A stretch of DNA of 64,000 bases from Nitrosomonas sp. Nm84 (GCF_003201565.1 NZ_QJJP01000014.1:1-64000); one strand, 5' to 3'; shown: positions 27,463 through 38,591, numbered from the stretch's first letter. Notes: generated by a model from the letters alone, not told the origin. Made by a program: numbers and translations.

Positions 27463-28722
27463 ATGCTCAGTGACCTAAGTCAATCACCCCTCAGTAAAAA
27501 TCTGCAACGCTTATTTCTACTTCGAAGTATCGCCATCATCGCCCAATGTCTCACGCTTGGCTTAGTGTACTGGATGATTGAAATAGTAATTCCATGGACT
27601 CAGATGGTCTCAGTGGTTGCATTACTCACGCTATTAAATCTATTGACATGGATACGCCTGCATCGCAAATGGCCGGTATCGCATATAGAATTTTTTTTGC
27701 AACTATTAATTGATGTCTTAGCACTCAGCACACTATTGTATTTTAGCGGTGGATCAACCAATCCATTTATTTCATTGTATTTACTCCCACTGACTATCGC
27801 TGCCGCCACATTACCCTGGCGCTATACATGGGTCATGGCGATTATCACAATCGCTTGCTATACACTATTACTATTTAACTACGTACCCCTACCGCACGAG
27901 CACAGCAATCATCTCATTGAATTCGCACTGCATGTGTCAGGCATGTGGCTAGCATTTGTATTAAGTACCGTAATCATTGCGTGGTTTGTCGTTAAAATGA
28001 GTTCTTCCATCCGCGAACGAGATCAAGATCTTGCCAAAGCGCGAGAACATGCATTACGCAATGAACAAATTATTGCTCTGGGAACACTGGCAGCCGGTGC
28101 CGCACATGAGCTTGGCACACCACTTTCAACCATGGCTGTGGTAACACGGGAATTACAGCAAGAGTACACACATGATAGTGAATTTCAGAATAACATTCGT
28201 ATCCTGCGAGATCAGATTACTCATTGCAAACAGACGCTGACTCAACTACTGGCGAAGGCCGGTCAAACCAGAGCAGAGCATGGTAGCGAGTTACCCGTCG
28301 ATGAATTCCTGCGTCAGATTCTTGATAAATGGAAGCTAATACGTCCTTCTGTAAAATTCACCTATCAAAGCACGGACATACAACCCGTTCCTAAAATTAT
28401 GGATAATCAATTGCTGAGTCAATCAATACTAAATTTGCTTAATAATGCCGCGGATGCTTCTTCAAAATGCATTGAAATCAAAAGCAATTGGGATAATCTG
28501 ATGCTACATCTTGAAATCATCGATGATGGCGAAGGTCTATCCGCAGAAGCCATGCAACGTGCCGGTGAAGCTTTCTTTTCCAGCAAAACACCGGGGCAAG
28601 GCTTTGGAATCGGCCTATTTCTGGCCAATGCAAATATTGAGCGATTTGGTGGCAGTGTCCGCCTGTTTAACCTTGAACAGGGCGGCGCCTGCACACAAGT
28701 CGTTTTGCCATTGATAGAGTAG
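27463..28722 (+). CDS. regB: Redox sensor histidine kinase RegB/PrrB type
   Basis: 419 residues with six predicted membrane helices in the first 180 residues. Two sensory features of RegB are visible: the quinone-binding motif GGSTNPF at 96-102, and a Cys at 255 (ITHCKQTL) at the position of the redox-active Cys after the H-box. The phospho-acceptor is H215 in AAGAAHELGTPLST, the RegB-specific H-box. The ATPase has LLNNAADAS, DDGEG and GQGFGIGLFLA. In other proteobacteria RegB senses the quinone pool and activates respiration, carbon fixation and terminal oxidase genes through RegA. regA follows after 5 bp. The start at 27463 has a weak site CTCCTTC-rich upstream, so it is taken from family length. 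Confidence 0.92.
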   Translation: MLSDLSQSPLSKNLQRLFLLRSIAIIAQCLTLGLVYWMIEIVIPWTQMVSVVALLTLLNLLTWIRLHRKWPVSHIEFFLQLLIDVLALSTLLYFSGGSTNPFISLYLLPLTIAAATLPWRYTWVMAIITIACYTLLLFNYVPLPHEHSNHLIEFALHVSGMWLAFVLSTVIIAWFVVKMSSSIRERDQDLAKAREHALRNEQIIALGTLAAGAAHELGTPLSTMAVVTRELQQEYTHDSEFQNNIRILRDQITHCKQTLTQLLAKAGQTRAEHGSELPVDEFLRQILDKWKLIRPSVKFTYQSTDIQPVPKIMDNQLLSQSILNLLNNAADASSKCIEIKSNWDNLMLHLEIIDDGEGLSAEAMQRAGEAFFSSKTPGQGFGIGLFLANANIERFGGSVRLFNLEQGGACTQVVLPLIE

Positions 28723-28727
28723 ATGTT

Positions 28728-29288
28728 ATGACTGAATCCCCATTAACCGATAACAACGAAAATCCCAGCTTATTCATTGTCGATGACGACACCGTTTTTT
28801 GTGATGTATTGGCAAAAGCCATGAAAAAACGAGGTTTCAGCGTGACATGCGCACATTCGATTGAAGATGCAGTGAATTTAGCCGAAGCTTCCACGCCTGA
28901 ATACGCAATCGTTGATCTAAAATTATCCAGTGAGTCTGGATTGGTTCTGGTCGAGAAACTAAAATCCTTGGATCCTGGTACACGTATTGTCATGTTGACG
29001 GGTTATGCCAGTATCGCTACAGCGGTTGAGGCCATCAAACTGGGTGCTACACACTACCTCGCAAAACCTGTTGATGCCGACGAAATTATGGCTGCCTTTG
29101 AACGTGTCGTTGGTGAATCGGATATACCTATCAGTGTAAACCCCTTATCAGTAGGTCGTCTGGAGTGGGAATATATTCAGCGGATTCTCACAGAAAATGA
29201 CAACAATATATCGGTCACCGCAAGAATATTGAACATGCATCGCCGCACATTGCAACGCAAACTTGCCAAAAGACCGCATCGCGAATAA
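28728..29288 (+). CDS. regA: Response regulator RegA/PrrA type
   Basis: 186 residues: receiver domain (acidic pocket D19-D21, phospho-acceptor D63 in AIVDLKLSSESGL, switch T and K in MLTGYAS and LAKPVDADE) then a Fis-type helix-turn-helix (NNISVTARILNMHRRTLQRKLAKR, about 158-182), the RegA family effector. Coupled to regB by a 5 bp gap. Ends 10 bp from the convergent ribD gene. Confidence 0.94.
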   Translation: MTESPLTDNNENPSLFIVDDDTVFCDVLAKAMKKRGFSVTCAHSIEDAVNLAEASTPEYAIVDLKLSSESGLVLVEKLKSLDPGTRIVMLTGYASIATAVEAIKLGATHYLAKPVDADEIMAAFERVVGESDIPISVNPLSVGRLEWEYIQRILTENDNNISVTARILNMHRRTLQRKLAKRPHRE

Positions 29289-29298
29289 CCAGGCAATC

Positions 29299-30384
29299 TT
29301 ATAACGTTGCAGTTACCCGTATATCTTGCCCGACCATACGTAGATCCTGAATTGCTAGCGTTCTCTTTTGCTGCAGGTCTAATAATTCAGGTAGTCTCAG
29401 CATCCCTTGCGCATCATCACCGAGCAAATGCGGCGCAAGATAAATGATCATCTCATCGACCAATCCCGCGCGAACCAAGGCACCATTCAATCCACGCCCG
29501 GCTTCTACCAATACTTCATTTATTCCAAAATCAGCCAGCATAGTCATCATTTTTCCCAAATCGATTATACCTTCAGCATTGGGCAAAACAAGCACTCGCA
29601 CCCCCATCTTCTCAAGGGCCATTTTTTTCTTCTGATTCTCGCTATCCGCGGTAAAAATCAATACCTCTTCACCCTGCAGCAATTTAGCATCCAGCGAAAT
29701 AACCAAGTGACTGTCCACGATGACTTTCTTGGGCTGACGGAATGTTTGGATATGACGCACTGTTAACTGAGGATTATCGGATTTTACTGTGCCGATACCC
29801 GTCACAATAGCGCATGAGCGTGCCCGCCATCGATGCCCATCCTGCCGTGCCGCTGCACCCGTAATCCATTGACTGGTACCATTATTCAACGCAGTCTTAC
29901 CATCCAGGCTTGCAGCAATCTTTAACCTAACCCATGGCTTTTTACGAAGCATGCGAGAAACAAAGCCCACATTGAGTGCATGCGCCTCCGCATGTAACAA
30001 ACTCACTTGCACTGCAATGCCAGCTTGCTGCAGTAGTGCACAACCGCGCCCAGATACCAACGGATTAGGATCTTCCATGGCTACGATGACTCTGGCAATG
30101 CCTGCCGCAATCAAAGCATTGGCACAAGGCGGTGTATGCCCATAATGACTGCATGGCTCCAGGGTTATATAGGCTGTTGCACCTCGTGCTGCTTTTCCAG
30201 CTGTATGTAATGCATGAATTTCCGCATGCGGTTGTCCTGCCCGTTCATGCCACCCGCTGCCCACAATCTCACCATTGTTGGTGATCACGCAACCCACACG
30301 CGGGTTTGGCGTTGTACTATAGAGCCCCTTCTCAGCTAATCGTAGCGCATAAGACATGAAGGCATAATCGGCGGAAGAAAACAT
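29299..30384 (-). CDS. ribD: Bifunctional riboflavin deaminase-reductase RibD
   Basis: 361 residues; two steps of riboflavin synthesis. The N-terminal deaminase has the zinc site HAE (PHAEIHAL) and EPCSHYGHTPPC. The reductase domain begins at about 150 (RLKIAASLDGKTAL) with ITGAAARQDGHRWRA, GTVKSDNPQLTVR and LVEAGRGLNGAL. nrdR lies upstream after 99 bp. No FMN riboswitch was seen in that gap. Confidence 0.95.
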   Translation of the reverse strand: MFSSADYAFMSYALRLAEKGLYSTTPNPRVGCVITNNGEIVGSGWHERAGQPHAEIHALHTAGKAARGATAYITLEPCSHYGHTPPCANALIAAGIARVIVAMEDPNPLVSGRGCALLQQAGIAVQVSLLHAEAHALNVGFVSRMLRKKPWVRLKIAASLDGKTALNNGTSQWITGAAARQDGHRWRARSCAIVTGIGTVKSDNPQLTVRHIQTFRQPKKVIVDSHLVISLDAKLLQGEEVLIFTADSENQKKKMALEKMGVRVLVLPNAEGIIDLGKMMTMLADFGINEVLVEAGRGLNGALVRAGLVDEMIIYLAPHLLGDDAQGMLRLPELLDLQQKRTLAIQDLRMVGQDIRVTATL

Positions 30385-30483
30385 CTAAAAATTGTTAGCT
30401 ATGATTGAGGATCTATCGGTATGCTAATAAAGCTACATGCAAAAAACTCTTGGACTGATTCCGGATACTTTCTTCAGTTACAT

Positions 30484-30942
30484 TTACTGTTCTGATTTTT
30501 GTACGTCATTGATTGCATTTCGGAAATCATCTACGTCCTGAAAGCTTTTATACACAGATGCAAACCGGATATAGGCCACTTGATCAAGCTTATGCAGTTC
30601 TTGCATCACACTTTCACCAATGCTGCGCGATGAGATTTCTCGTTCTCCCATACTTAAGTATTTTTGCACGATACGATCAATCGCAGCATCGACATAACTG
30701 GTAGGAACCGGACGTTTATGCAGTGCTCGTTTAAACCCCGTCAGTAGTTTATTACGATCAAACTCAGTTCGACTACCATCATGTTTTACAACCTGGGGCA
30801 AACGTAATTCGACAGTTTCATAGGTTGTAAAACGTTTATCACAAGATTGACAACGCCGACGACGGCGTATTTTTTGACCATCCTCGCTCACACGAGAATC
30901 GATCACATTGGTATCATCCGCGTTGCAAAAAGGACACTTCAT
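30484..30942 (-). CDS. nrdR: Transcriptional repressor NrdR
   Basis: 152 residues; represses ribonucleotide reductase genes according to the ATP/dATP level. N-terminal zinc ribbon with CPFC and CQSC pairs, the arginine patch KIRRRRRC, then the ATP-cone ([22 protein letters not shown]). The order glyA-nrdR-ribD on one strand is the common proteobacterial arrangement. Confidence 0.97.
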   Translation of the reverse strand: MKCPFCNADDTNVIDSRVSEDGQKIRRRRRCQSCDKRFTTYETVELRLPQVVKHDGSRTEFDRNKLLTGFKRALHKRPVPTSYVDAAIDRIVQKYLSMGEREISSRSIGESVMQELHKLDQVAYIRFASVYKSFQDVDDFRNAINDVQKSEQ

Positions 30943-30999
30943 ACCATAACCGACAATAATCAGCTGAACAAATCATTTGAAATCTGTTCACCTTGTGAG

Positions 31000-32247
31000 C
31001 TATCCATACACCGGAAATTTTGCGCACAATCGCTTCGCTTCAGTAGCCACGCGCGATAAAACTGACGCATCTTCAGGCGCAGCCAATACATCGGCTATGA
31101 GATTAGCCAATTGCTCTGCTTCTAGTTCTTTAAAACCTCGCGTGGTTATGGCTGGTGAGCCGACACGAATACCACTAGTAACAAATGGTTTCTGCGGATC
31201 ATTGGGAATGGCATTCTTGTTAACCGTGATATGTGCCAATTCAAGCGATTCCTCTGCCTTTTTACCGGTCAGATTCATTGCACGCAAATCAACCAGAAAC
31301 ATATGACAATCCGTCTGACCTGACACAATCCGCAAACCGCGATTGGTTAGAACTTTCGCCATGACACGAGCATTCTCAATGACTTGCTCTTGATAATCCT
31401 TGAATTCCTGACTAGCAGCTTCCTTAAATGCAACTGCTTTTGCCGCGATTACATGCATTAAAGGACCACCTTGCGTTTGTGGAAAAATAGCGGAATTCAG
31501 CGCTTTCTCATGCTCAGGCTTGGCCATAATAATACCGCCACGTGGACCACGTAGCGTTTTGTGCGTAGTACTCGTCACAAAATCCGCAATGCCTACCGGA
31601 TTGGGATAGAAACCAGCAGCAACCAATCCAGCATAATGGGCCATATCAACAAAAAGGTAAGCCCCCACAGCATCGGCAATTCTGCGAAAACGTTTCCAAT
31701 CGATAACTCGCGCATAAGAAGAAGCACCTGCAACAATCATTTTTGGCTTATGCTCAAGAGCTAATCGCTCAACCTCATCATAATCAAGTACTTCAGTTTC
31801 CGGATGCAAACCATACGAAACTGAATTGAAAATTTTTCCACTCATACTAACGCTGGAGCCGTGCGTTAAGTGACCACCATGCGCTAACGACATGCCCAGC
31901 AAGGTATCGCCAGGCTTCAGTACTGACAGATAAACCGCTGCATTGGCTTGAGAGCCTGAATGTGGCTGCACATTGACGTACTCAGCACCGAAGAGTGCTT
32001 TTAATCGATCAATCGCCAATTGCTCCACCTGATCCGCGTACATGCAGCCACCGTAATAGCGTTTATTCGGATAGCCTTCGGCGTATTTATTGGTTAGAAC
32101 GGAACCCTGCGCCTGCATAACAGCAGGGCTTGCATAGTTCTCCGATGCGATTAATTCGATATATTCTTCTTGACGTTGCACTTCACCTTTAATCGCTTGC
32201 CATACTTCTGGGTCTACATTTTCTATTGTGTGTCTCTGAGAAAACAT
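31000..32247 (-). CDS. glyA: Serine hydroxymethyltransferase
   Basis: 415 residues, converting serine to glycine with transfer of a one-carbon unit to tetrahydrofolate. The start at 32247 ([16 protein letters not shown]) has an AAAGGA ribosome site; upstream extension to 32304 is rejected. PLP-binding lysine in [29 protein letters not shown] and HGGHLTHGS are conserved. First gene of a likely glyA-nrdR-ribD transcript. Confidence 0.97.
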   Translation of the reverse strand: MFSQRHTIENVDPEVWQAIKGEVQRQEEYIELIASENYASPAVMQAQGSVLTNKYAEGYPNKRYYGGCMYADQVEQLAIDRLKALFGAEYVNVQPHSGSQANAAVYLSVLKPGDTLLGMSLAHGGHLTHGSSVSMSGKIFNSVSYGLHPETEVLDYDEVERLALEHKPKMIVAGASSYARVIDWKRFRRIADAVGAYLFVDMAHYAGLVAAGFYPNPVGIADFVTSTTHKTLRGPRGGIIMAKPEHEKALNSAIFPQTQGGPLMHVIAAKAVAFKEAASQEFKDYQEQVIENARVMAKVLTNRGLRIVSGQTDCHMFLVDLRAMNLTGKKAEESLELAHITVNKNAIPNDPQKPFVTSGIRVGSPAITTRGFKELEAEQLANLIADVLAAPEDASVLSRVATEAKRLCAKFPVYG

Positions 32248-32632
32248 GGTGATACCAATCCTTTGAATTTTTTTTGGAAACCGAGAAAATACATATATTA
32301 CCATTACCTGCCGAAGTGCAGATAGTGGATCACAAGACCGTTAAATAAAAAAGAAAAGGATCTTATTCCTCAAGAAGAAAGAATTTATCTTAACTACAGA
32401 TGATCTTAGGAAAATTCCCCGCCACACCAGAAAATTCTCTTTTACTTTCAATAACCTTACTAGCAAACGACGATTCTAAGCAGTTTCAACTAATAATTCA
32501 TCATTGACTTGTTTAAAAGCTTTTAGCACACCCTCGGAAAAAGTATGAATCCTTAATATTATCACTTTTTTCTTCATCTCTTCCCGCACGTAACATCGGC
32601 ATACCTTCCGACCAAGACATCGTAACTATGGA
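32248..32632. other. Intergenic (385 bp) between clpA and glyA
   Basis: AT-rich; it must contain the clpA end and the glyA promoter. I found no convincing hairpin terminator. On the minus strand a 33-codon open frame (32577 to 32476, starting MKKKVIIL and ending LLVETA) has protein-like composition but a poorly spaced ribosome site; it is not called as a gene. Confidence 0.4.
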
Positions 32633-34888
32633 TCAAATGATTGCAGCTTCTTCTTCAAATAACAGTGTTACTTTATCATTACGATCAATATCAACAGTTA
32701 CCTTACCACCATTAACTAGACGTCCAAACAGTAATTCATCTGCTAATGCGCTACGGATAGTATCTTGGATAAGCCGCTCCATAGGACGCGCACCCATCAG
32801 CGGATCAAAGCCATGTTTTGCAAGATATTTACGCAACTCCTCCGTAAATGTCGCTTCCACTTTCTTTTCCTGCAGCTGAGTTTCTAGTTGAATCAAGAAC
32901 TTATCAGTTACTCGCAAAATAATTTCCTGATCTAAAGGAGTAAATGAAATAATTGCATCAAGCCGATTACGAAATTCAGGGGTAAAGAGCCTTTTAATAT
33001 CAACCAATTCGTCACCTGCAGATTTTGATTTCGTAAATCCAATTGAGGACTTAGTAAGGGATTCGGCACCTGCGTTTGTAGTCATAATGATAATAACATT
33101 GCGAAAATCTGCTTTGCGTCCATTATTATCCGTCAGCGTCCCATAATCCATGACTTGCAATAGAATATTAAAAATATCTGTATGCGCTTTCTCAATTTCA
33201 TCCAATAATAAAACTGAATAGGGATGCTTGATTATTGCTTCTGTCAACAATCCGCCCTGATCGTAGCCGACATATCCCGGTGGCGCACCAATCAAACGAG
33301 AGACAGCATGACGCTCCATATACTCAGACATATCGAAACGATGCAAATGAATACCCAGTGCGTAGGCTAGCTGCCTAGCTACTTCGGTTTTACCAACTCC
33401 TGTCGGACCTGAAAAAAGAAAAGAGCCTACTGGTTTACGCGGATTACCCAGCCCACTTCTTGCCATTTTAATCGCTGCGGTCAATGAATTAATCGCATTA
33501 TCTTGCCCAAAAACAATGGCTCTCATGTCACGCTCCAATGTTCTCAGCTTGTTGCGATCATTGGTGGAAATATTTTGCGGAGGAATTCGCGCAATCTTGG
33601 CAACCACGTTTTCAATTTCACCTTTACCAATAACTTTACGTTTTTTCGATTTTGGTAATATACGTTGAGCTGCGCCTGCTTCATCAAGTACATCAATTGC
33701 TTTGTCTGGTAAATGTCTATCGTTAATATAACGTTCTGATAATTCCGCTGCGGAGATCAGCGCACTGGCAGTATATTTAACCTTATGGTGCTGTTCATAG
33801 CGTGATTTCAAACCACGCAAAATGGCAACAGTTTCATCAACACTAGGTTCATTAATTTCTATTTGCTGGAAACGTCGAGATAGCGCATGATCTTTCTCAA
33901 AGATTCCACGATACTCATTGAAAGTCGTGGCGCCTATACATCGTAATTGCCCAGAACTTAGAACAGGCTTTAAAAGATTCGACGCATCCAAAACCCCTCC
34001 CGAAGCAGCACCTGCACCAATTAATGTATGAATCTCATCAATAAACAAAATAGCCGCCGGATTATCGGTCAACTGCTTCAGCAGTGTCTTTAAACGTTGT
34101 TCAAAATCCCCTCGATATTTAGTCCCAGCCAATAAAGCCCCCATATCAAGCGCATAAATTTGATGCTTCAAAAGTAAATCAGGCACATCTGCTTCAACGA
34201 TGCGTTTTGCCAAACCTTCTGCAATCGCAGTTTTTCCCACACCGGCCTCGCCGACCAATAAGGGATTGTTTTTACGACGCCGACATAGCGTTTGTATAAC
34301 TCGTTCGATCTCTTTCTCACGCCCTACCAACGGATCAATCTTATTGATCAATGCCAGATGATTAAGATTTATTGTGTAATTCTCTAGCATTCCTCCAGAG
34401 GAGGATTCGTGCTCACCATCCCCTTCATTTCCAGCTTTAGCATCATTTTCATGTGGTGTTTTTCGAATATTATGTGAAATATAATTAACCACATCTAAGC
34501 GTGTTACTCCCCTTTGATGCAAGAAATAGACCGCATGTGAATCTTTCTCACCAAATATTGATACTAAAACGTTTGCACCAGTAACTTCTTTCTTTCCAGA
34601 TGACTGAACATGCAAAATGGCTCTCTGAATGACACGCTGGAAACCCAATGTTGGTTGCGTATCAACTTCTTCGCTACCATTGATCACGGGTGTATGACGT
34701 GCTATGTGATCCAACAATACTGATCGCAGATCTTCAGTATCCACCAAGCAAGCACTTAATACTTCCGCAGCACTTGCATTATCCAGCATCGCCAGCAGTA
34801 AGTGCTCGACCGTAATGAATTCATAGCGCTTTTGTCTAGACTCTACAAATGCCATATGCAAACTAACTTCTAAATCAGGGGCAATCAT
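32633..34888 (-). CDS. clpA: ATP-dependent Clp protease ATP-binding subunit ClpA
   Basis: 751 residues. Unfolds N-degron and ssrA-tagged proteins for ClpP. N-terminal Clp repeat domain (to about 145), AAA+ module 1 with Walker [10 protein letters not shown] and [11 protein letters not shown]+ module 2 with [11 protein letters not shown] and LLDEIEKA, and the D2-small domain ending [11 protein letters not shown]. The ClpP-docking loop is IGF (SSIGFTKS), a variant of the usual IGL. Preceded by clpS with a 1 bp gap. Confidence 0.97.
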   Translation of the reverse strand: MIAPDLEVSLHMAFVESRQKRYEFITVEHLLLAMLDNASAAEVLSACLVDTEDLRSVLLDHIARHTPVINGSEEVDTQPTLGFQRVIQRAILHVQSSGKKEVTGANVLVSIFGEKDSHAVYFLHQRGVTRLDVVNYISHNIRKTPHENDAKAGNEGDGEHESSSGGMLENYTINLNHLALINKIDPLVGREKEIERVIQTLCRRRKNNPLLVGEAGVGKTAIAEGLAKRIVEADVPDLLLKHQIYALDMGALLAGTKYRGDFEQRLKTLLKQLTDNPAAILFIDEIHTLIGAGAASGGVLDASNLLKPVLSSGQLRCIGATTFNEYRGIFEKDHALSRRFQQIEINEPSVDETVAILRGLKSRYEQHHKVKYTASALISAAELSERYINDRHLPDKAIDVLDEAGAAQRILPKSKKRKVIGKGEIENVVAKIARIPPQNISTNDRNKLRTLERDMRAIVFGQDNAINSLTAAIKMARSGLGNPRKPVGSFLFSGPTGVGKTEVARQLAYALGIHLHRFDMSEYMERHAVSRLIGAPPGYVGYDQGGLLTEAIIKHPYSVLLLDEIEKAHTDIFNILLQVMDYGTLTDNNGRKADFRNVIIIMTTNAGAESLTKSSIGFTKSKSAGDELVDIKRLFTPEFRNRLDAIISFTPLDQEIILRVTDKFLIQLETQLQEKKVEATFTEELRKYLAKHGFDPLMGARPMERLIQDTIRSALADELLFGRLVNGGKVTVDIDRNDKVTLLFEEEAAII

Positions 34889-34889
34889 C

Positions 34890-35204
34890 TCAATTTTCCT
34901 CCATTACACACCTAAGTGGATGTTGATTTTTTCTCGCAAATGCAACCACCTGCTTAACTTTAGTATTTGCAATATCACTTGTGTACACACCACATACACC
35001 GACTCCTTCTGTATGCACTTTTAACATTATTCTCGTTGCTTCGTCTTGATTCATATAAAAAAATATCTTTAATACTTCAATGACAAATTCCATCGGTGTA
35101 AAGTCATCATTCAGTAATAAGATTTTATACATCGAGGGACTTTTCTCTTTAGCTTTAGTCTTGTCTTCTTTATAAATAGCAGTATCAGAATCTCTTCCCG
35201 CCAT
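34890..35204 (-). CDS. clpS: ClpS adaptor
   Basis: 104 residues; delivers N-end-rule substrates to ClpA. The core [21 protein letters not shown], with the DDFTPMEF substrate pocket, and [16 protein letters not shown] are conserved. A charged N-terminal tail ([13 protein letters not shown]) precedes the core, as required for ClpA engagement. First gene of the clpS-clpA operon. Confidence 0.96.
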   Translation of the reverse strand: MAGRDSDTAIYKEDKTKAKEKSPSMYKILLLNDDFTPMEFVIEVLKIFFYMNQDEATRIMLKVHTEGVGVCGVYTSDIANTKVKQVVAFARKNQHPLRCVMEEN

Positions 35205-35358
35205 AATTGCCTTCCTTTCTTACTAATCTCTATCAAAAAACTGGATATTATTTAGTATAAAGTACTTCACTATGGACATATTTGACGATTACGACAATTT
35301 TTTCAAGTATCTTGAGATAATCCCCAATCCTCATGACAAAATAATATGATGTAACCGC

Positions 35359-35387
35359 TTGACTTTAACCCCGGATTTGCGTAAAAC
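35359..35387 (+). promoter_or_regulatory. Candidate promoter of the cold-shock gene
   Basis: TTGACT (35359-35364), 17 bp spacer, TAAAAC (35382-35387). It would give a leader of about 105 bases, in line with the long 5' leaders of cold-shock genes. Confidence 0.45.
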
Positions 35388-35500
35388 GGCATATGGCGTT
35401 TGGCTTCAAGTTCTCTGCGGTACCGGTTTTATCCGTCAATGGTCTTGAAATTCAAATAGTATTAGGGTTTCCGGCCCAGTTTTTAATATAGGAAGTAGAA

Positions 35501-35704
35501 ATGGCAACAGGTACAGTAAAATGGTTTAATGATTCGAAAGGTTTTGGTTTTATTACTCCTGATGATGGTAGTGAAGATTTATTTGCACACTTCTCAGCAA
35601 TCAACATGTCTGGATTTAAAACACTCAAAGAAGGCCAGAAAGTGAGCTTTGATGTCACTCAAGGCCCGAAAGGAAAACAAGCCTCCAATATCCAATCCGC
35701 TTAA
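35501..35704 (+). CDS. Cold-shock domain protein, CspA family
   Basis: 67 residues forming a single cold-shock domain (OB fold) that binds RNA and single-stranded DNA. RNP1 is KGFGFIT and RNP2 is DLFAHFSAI. The start has an AGGAAG ribosome site. It is divergent from clpS-clpA and convergent with icd, an arrangement widespread in Betaproteobacteria. Cold induction is not shown by sequence, and related members are constitutive. Confidence 0.96.
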   Translation: MATGTVKWFNDSKGFGFITPDDGSEDLFAHFSAINMSGFKTLKEGQKVSFDVTQGPKGKQASNIQSA

Positions 35705-35775
35705 CTGTTTGTTCAGAAAAATTAAAACTGGCGTAGACTTTTGACACAGTAAGATAATAAAGACATATAGCAGTT

Positions 35776-35808
35776 ACCCCCCTGCCATAGTGGCTAGGGG
35801 GTTATTTT
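35776..35808 (+). terminator. Rho-independent terminator of the cold-shock gene
   Basis: ACCCCCCT (35776-35783) pairs with AGGGGGT (35796-35802) across a 12-base loop and is followed by TATTTT. Located about 70 bp after the stop, and between convergent csp and icd. Confidence 0.75.
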
Positions 35809-35845
35809 GCAAATAAAATCATACGGTTGCCTTCACAAGAATCTA

Positions 35846-37096
35846 CTAGTTCATATGGTTTATCATTGAATCGCCAAACATTGAGCAAGAAACCTGCTGA
35901 GCATTTTCCATCTGACGTGCAAAATCATAAGTGACTATCTTCGCCTTTATGGTCGCTTCTATTGCTTTAATAAGCATATCTGCAGCTTCTATCCAGCCCA
36001 GGTGCCGCAGCATCATTTCCGCAGACAAGATAATGGAACCAGGATTAACCTGATCTTTTCCAGCGTATTTTGGTGCCGTACCGTGCGTTGCTTCAAAGAC
36101 TGCAACAGAATCACTCAGATTAGCCCCTGGTGCAATTCCTATTCCGCCCACCTGAGCCGCCAATGCATCAGAAATATAATCACCGTTTAAGTTCAAAGTT
36201 GCCACCACATCATATTCTTCTGGACGTAGCAGAATTTGCTGCAAAAAAGCGTCTGCAATCACATCCTTAATGATAATACCGCCATGCTCTCTTGACAGCT
36301 TCATCCAAGGACCTCCATCCAGTAACTCTGCTCCAAATTCTTTAACAGCCAAAGCATATCCCCATTTCTTGAATGCACCCTCGGTAAACTTCATAATGTT
36401 ACCTTTATGAACCAAAGTAACCGATTCACGCTTATTGTCTATAGCATATTGAATTGCTTTCCTAACAAAGCGCTCTGTACCTTCTTTTGAAACTGGTTTG
36501 ATACCAACACCCGAAGTATTAGGGAAACGTATACTGGCAACTCCCATGTCCTTAATCAGAAAATTAATAACTTTCTTGACGGATTCCGATTCGGCTTCCC
36601 ACTCTATACCCGCATAAATATCCTCAGAATTTTCACGAAAAATCACCATCGCAGTTTTCTCTGGATTCTTTAACGGACTAGGTACACCAGCAAAATAACG
36701 CACAGGACGCAAACAAATATATAAATCGAGTTGTTGGCGAAGCGCCACGTTAATCGAACGAATACCTCCACCAATCGGCGTCGTTAATGGACCTTTAATT
36801 GAGACCACAAACTCTTTTGCTGCTGTTAGTGTTTCTTCCGGTAACCACACGTCAGCCCCATAAATTCGTGTTGATTTCTCACCAGCATAAATTTCCATCC
36901 ATGAGATCTTACGTCGACCGCCATACGCTTTTTCAACTGCCGCATCAACAACTTTCCGCATTACGGGAGTAATATCAACACCAATCCCATCTCCTTCAAT
37001 AAAAGGAATAATGGGATTATCTGGTACGTTTAACGAATTATCATTATTAACCTGAATTTTTTTACCATCAACAGGCACCTTTATATGCTGGTACAT
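35846..37096 (-). CDS. icd: Isocitrate dehydrogenase (NADP), Icd type
   Basis: 416 residues, the same length as the E. coli enzyme. Oxidative decarboxylation of isocitrate in the TCA cycle. The substrate-binding Ser is in [16 protein letters not shown]; other conserved blocks are [42 protein letters not shown] and [15 protein letters not shown]. The coenzyme region looks NADP-type but I did not test the specificity residues individually. Confidence 0.96.
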   Translation of the reverse strand: MYQHIKVPVDGKKIQVNNDNSLNVPDNPIIPFIEGDGIGVDITPVMRKVVDAAVEKAYGGRRKISWMEIYAGEKSTRIYGADVWLPEETLTAAKEFVVSIKGPLTTPIGGGIRSINVALRQQLDLYICLRPVRYFAGVPSPLKNPEKTAMVIFRENSEDIYAGIEWEAESESVKKVINFLIKDMGVASIRFPNTSGVGIKPVSKEGTERFVRKAIQYAIDNKRESVTLVHKGNIMKFTEGAFKKWGYALAVKEFGAELLDGGPWMKLSREHGGIIIKDVIADAFLQQILLRPEEYDVVATLNLNGDYISDALAAQVGGIGIAPGANLSDSVAVFEATHGTAPKYAGKDQVNPGSIILSAEMMLRHLGWIEAADMLIKAIEATIKAKIVTYDFARQMENAQQVSCSMFGDSMINHMN

Positions 37097-37468
37097 CGCA
37101 TCTCCAAGTATTGGAATATCAAATTATCACTTCATCGACTCTTACTGCTTAATCAGGATAACACACAACATTTACAATTACTTATGCAAGTATACTTATC
37201 ATGCCGCATTTTACGTAGGAGCTATCCTTGTTGACCGTAGATTATCCTAACTATTGGTAGGATAAACTTCATAATCCTTATAGTCTTATTATTATACGAG
37301 TAAACTTGATGCCTTTCTATTGCGATCAATAAACACGCTCATGCTTATTTACCCAACAAGATACCGCAAGTACAATTCTTTACTAATTATTTACATAATC
37401 CAGGCGCATTAAATTCACGAAACTAATACACTACATCATACTAATATAAATAGCTCGCATCATTATTA
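37097..37468. other. Divergent intergenic region (372 bp)
   Basis: Very AT-rich space between icd and the ApgM-like gene. It contains an 8 bp perfect inverted repeat (37242-37265, listed separately). I saw no tRNA or small gene. Confidence 0.4.
37242..37265. promoter_or_regulatory. Inverted repeat, operator-like
   Basis: TTATCCTA (37242-37249) and TAGGATAA (37258-37265) are perfect inverted repeats with an 8 bp spacer, giving a 16 bp centre-to-centre distance, which suits a dimeric regulator. A shorter related element, AGGA-GCTA-TCCT, lies just upstream at about 37217-37228. It sits about 155 bp before icd and 200 bp before the ApgM-like gene. Confidence 0.4.
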
Positions 37469-38503
37469 ATGAATTTAAATCTTCTTATACCTAGCTTATT
37501 TTGGCCCGACGTGTCACAACCAGAAATTTATAGTGATCTATCAATGCCATCCTTGGAAACACTCTTAGCAAAAAGTACTTCTAAGCAGCATGCACCACAA
37601 GAAATGGAAATATGGCTATGCAAAGCGTTTAATATAGCACAACAACAAAACAGTTGGCCTATTGCGCCAATCATGTTACACGTTGATAACCCCGATTTAG
37701 TGAAAACTAATAAAGATTTCTGGATGCGAGCCGATCCAGTGCATCTACGAATCGAACAAAATCACATCATGTTAGCTGATAATCAAGCTTTCAAAATTTC
37801 TAAAGAAGAAGCTGAGCAAATAGTGCAAGATTTAAATCACAATATTGGCACTCACTACAATTTCTCTTTCCTACCGCTACATCCAGATCGTTGGTATATT
37901 CGATTATCCAAAGTACCGGAAATCCAAACACATACACTCAGTCAAGTCACATGCATGAACATCAATGGCTTTTTACCCACAGGTAATGAAAGTATAATTT
38001 GGCATAAAATTTTCAATGAAATTCAGATGCTGCTTTATGAGCATCCAGTTAATCAGGCACGTGAATCTCGTGGGGAATTACCCATCAATAGTGTTTGGTT
38101 CTGGGGAGGGGGAAATATGCCGCAACTGATACAAGCTCCATATACATATATCTGGAGTAACCATGACTTACCGCGTGCATTAGCAACGGCTAGCAAACTA
38201 AACCATTCAAAATTACCTGCTCACGCTGATGAATGGCTACAAAATGGGGCAGCAGGAAATCATCTAATAGTATTAGATGCTTTGCTTGAAAAGGCCAAAT
38301 ACAGAAATGCTTATGGCTGGCGCGAAACTCTGAAGGGTCTGGAGAGAGATTGGTTTTCCCCTCTTTATAAGGCCCTGAGAAAGGGGAAAATTGACCAATT
38401 AACCATCACAACTTCATCTCAGGATTTTGTAATCATACGTTCTAATTTATGGAAATTCTGGCTAGTAACACGCCCGCTTTCCTTTTATCTAGTAAAGCAC
38501 TAA
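37469..38503 (+). CDS. ApgM/RpfE-like phosphoglycerate mutase homologue
   Basis: 344 residues. The family, seen in Betaproteobacteria and Xanthomonadales, is annotated as cofactor-independent phosphoglycerate mutase-like or 'regulatory protein RpfE', and usually sits next to recJ. Visible markers are PLHPDRWYIRL in the middle and SVWFWGGGNMPQ (about residues 209-220). The protein is cytosolic with no signal or membrane segment. The catalytic residues of true alkaline-phosphatase-type mutases are not obvious, so enzymatic activity is doubtful. Here it is followed not by recJ but by an EAL-domain gene. Confidence 0.72.
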   Translation: MNLNLLIPSLFWPDVSQPEIYSDLSMPSLETLLAKSTSKQHAPQEMEIWLCKAFNIAQQQNSWPIAPIMLHVDNPDLVKTNKDFWMRADPVHLRIEQNHIMLADNQAFKISKEEAEQIVQDLNHNIGTHYNFSFLPLHPDRWYIRLSKVPEIQTHTLSQVTCMNINGFLPTGNESIIWHKIFNEIQMLLYEHPVNQARESRGELPINSVWFWGGGNMPQLIQAPYTYIWSNHDLPRALATASKLNHSKLPAHADEWLQNGAAGNHLIVLDALLEKAKYRNAYGWRETLKGLERDWFSPLYKALRKGKIDQLTITTSSQDFVIIRSNLWKFWLVTRPLSFYLVKH

Positions 38504-38591
38504 GTCGATCAAAGCATTTCAACATTATTTTGACCAAGCTGCAGCAGCAGCTTTTATTAAAATTCACAGATATTAAGAACAAGGAACCGTC

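Noticed and set aside
30385-30483. FMN riboswitch upstream of ribD
   Set aside because: The gap to nrdR is only 99 bp and lacks RFN-type conserved segments.
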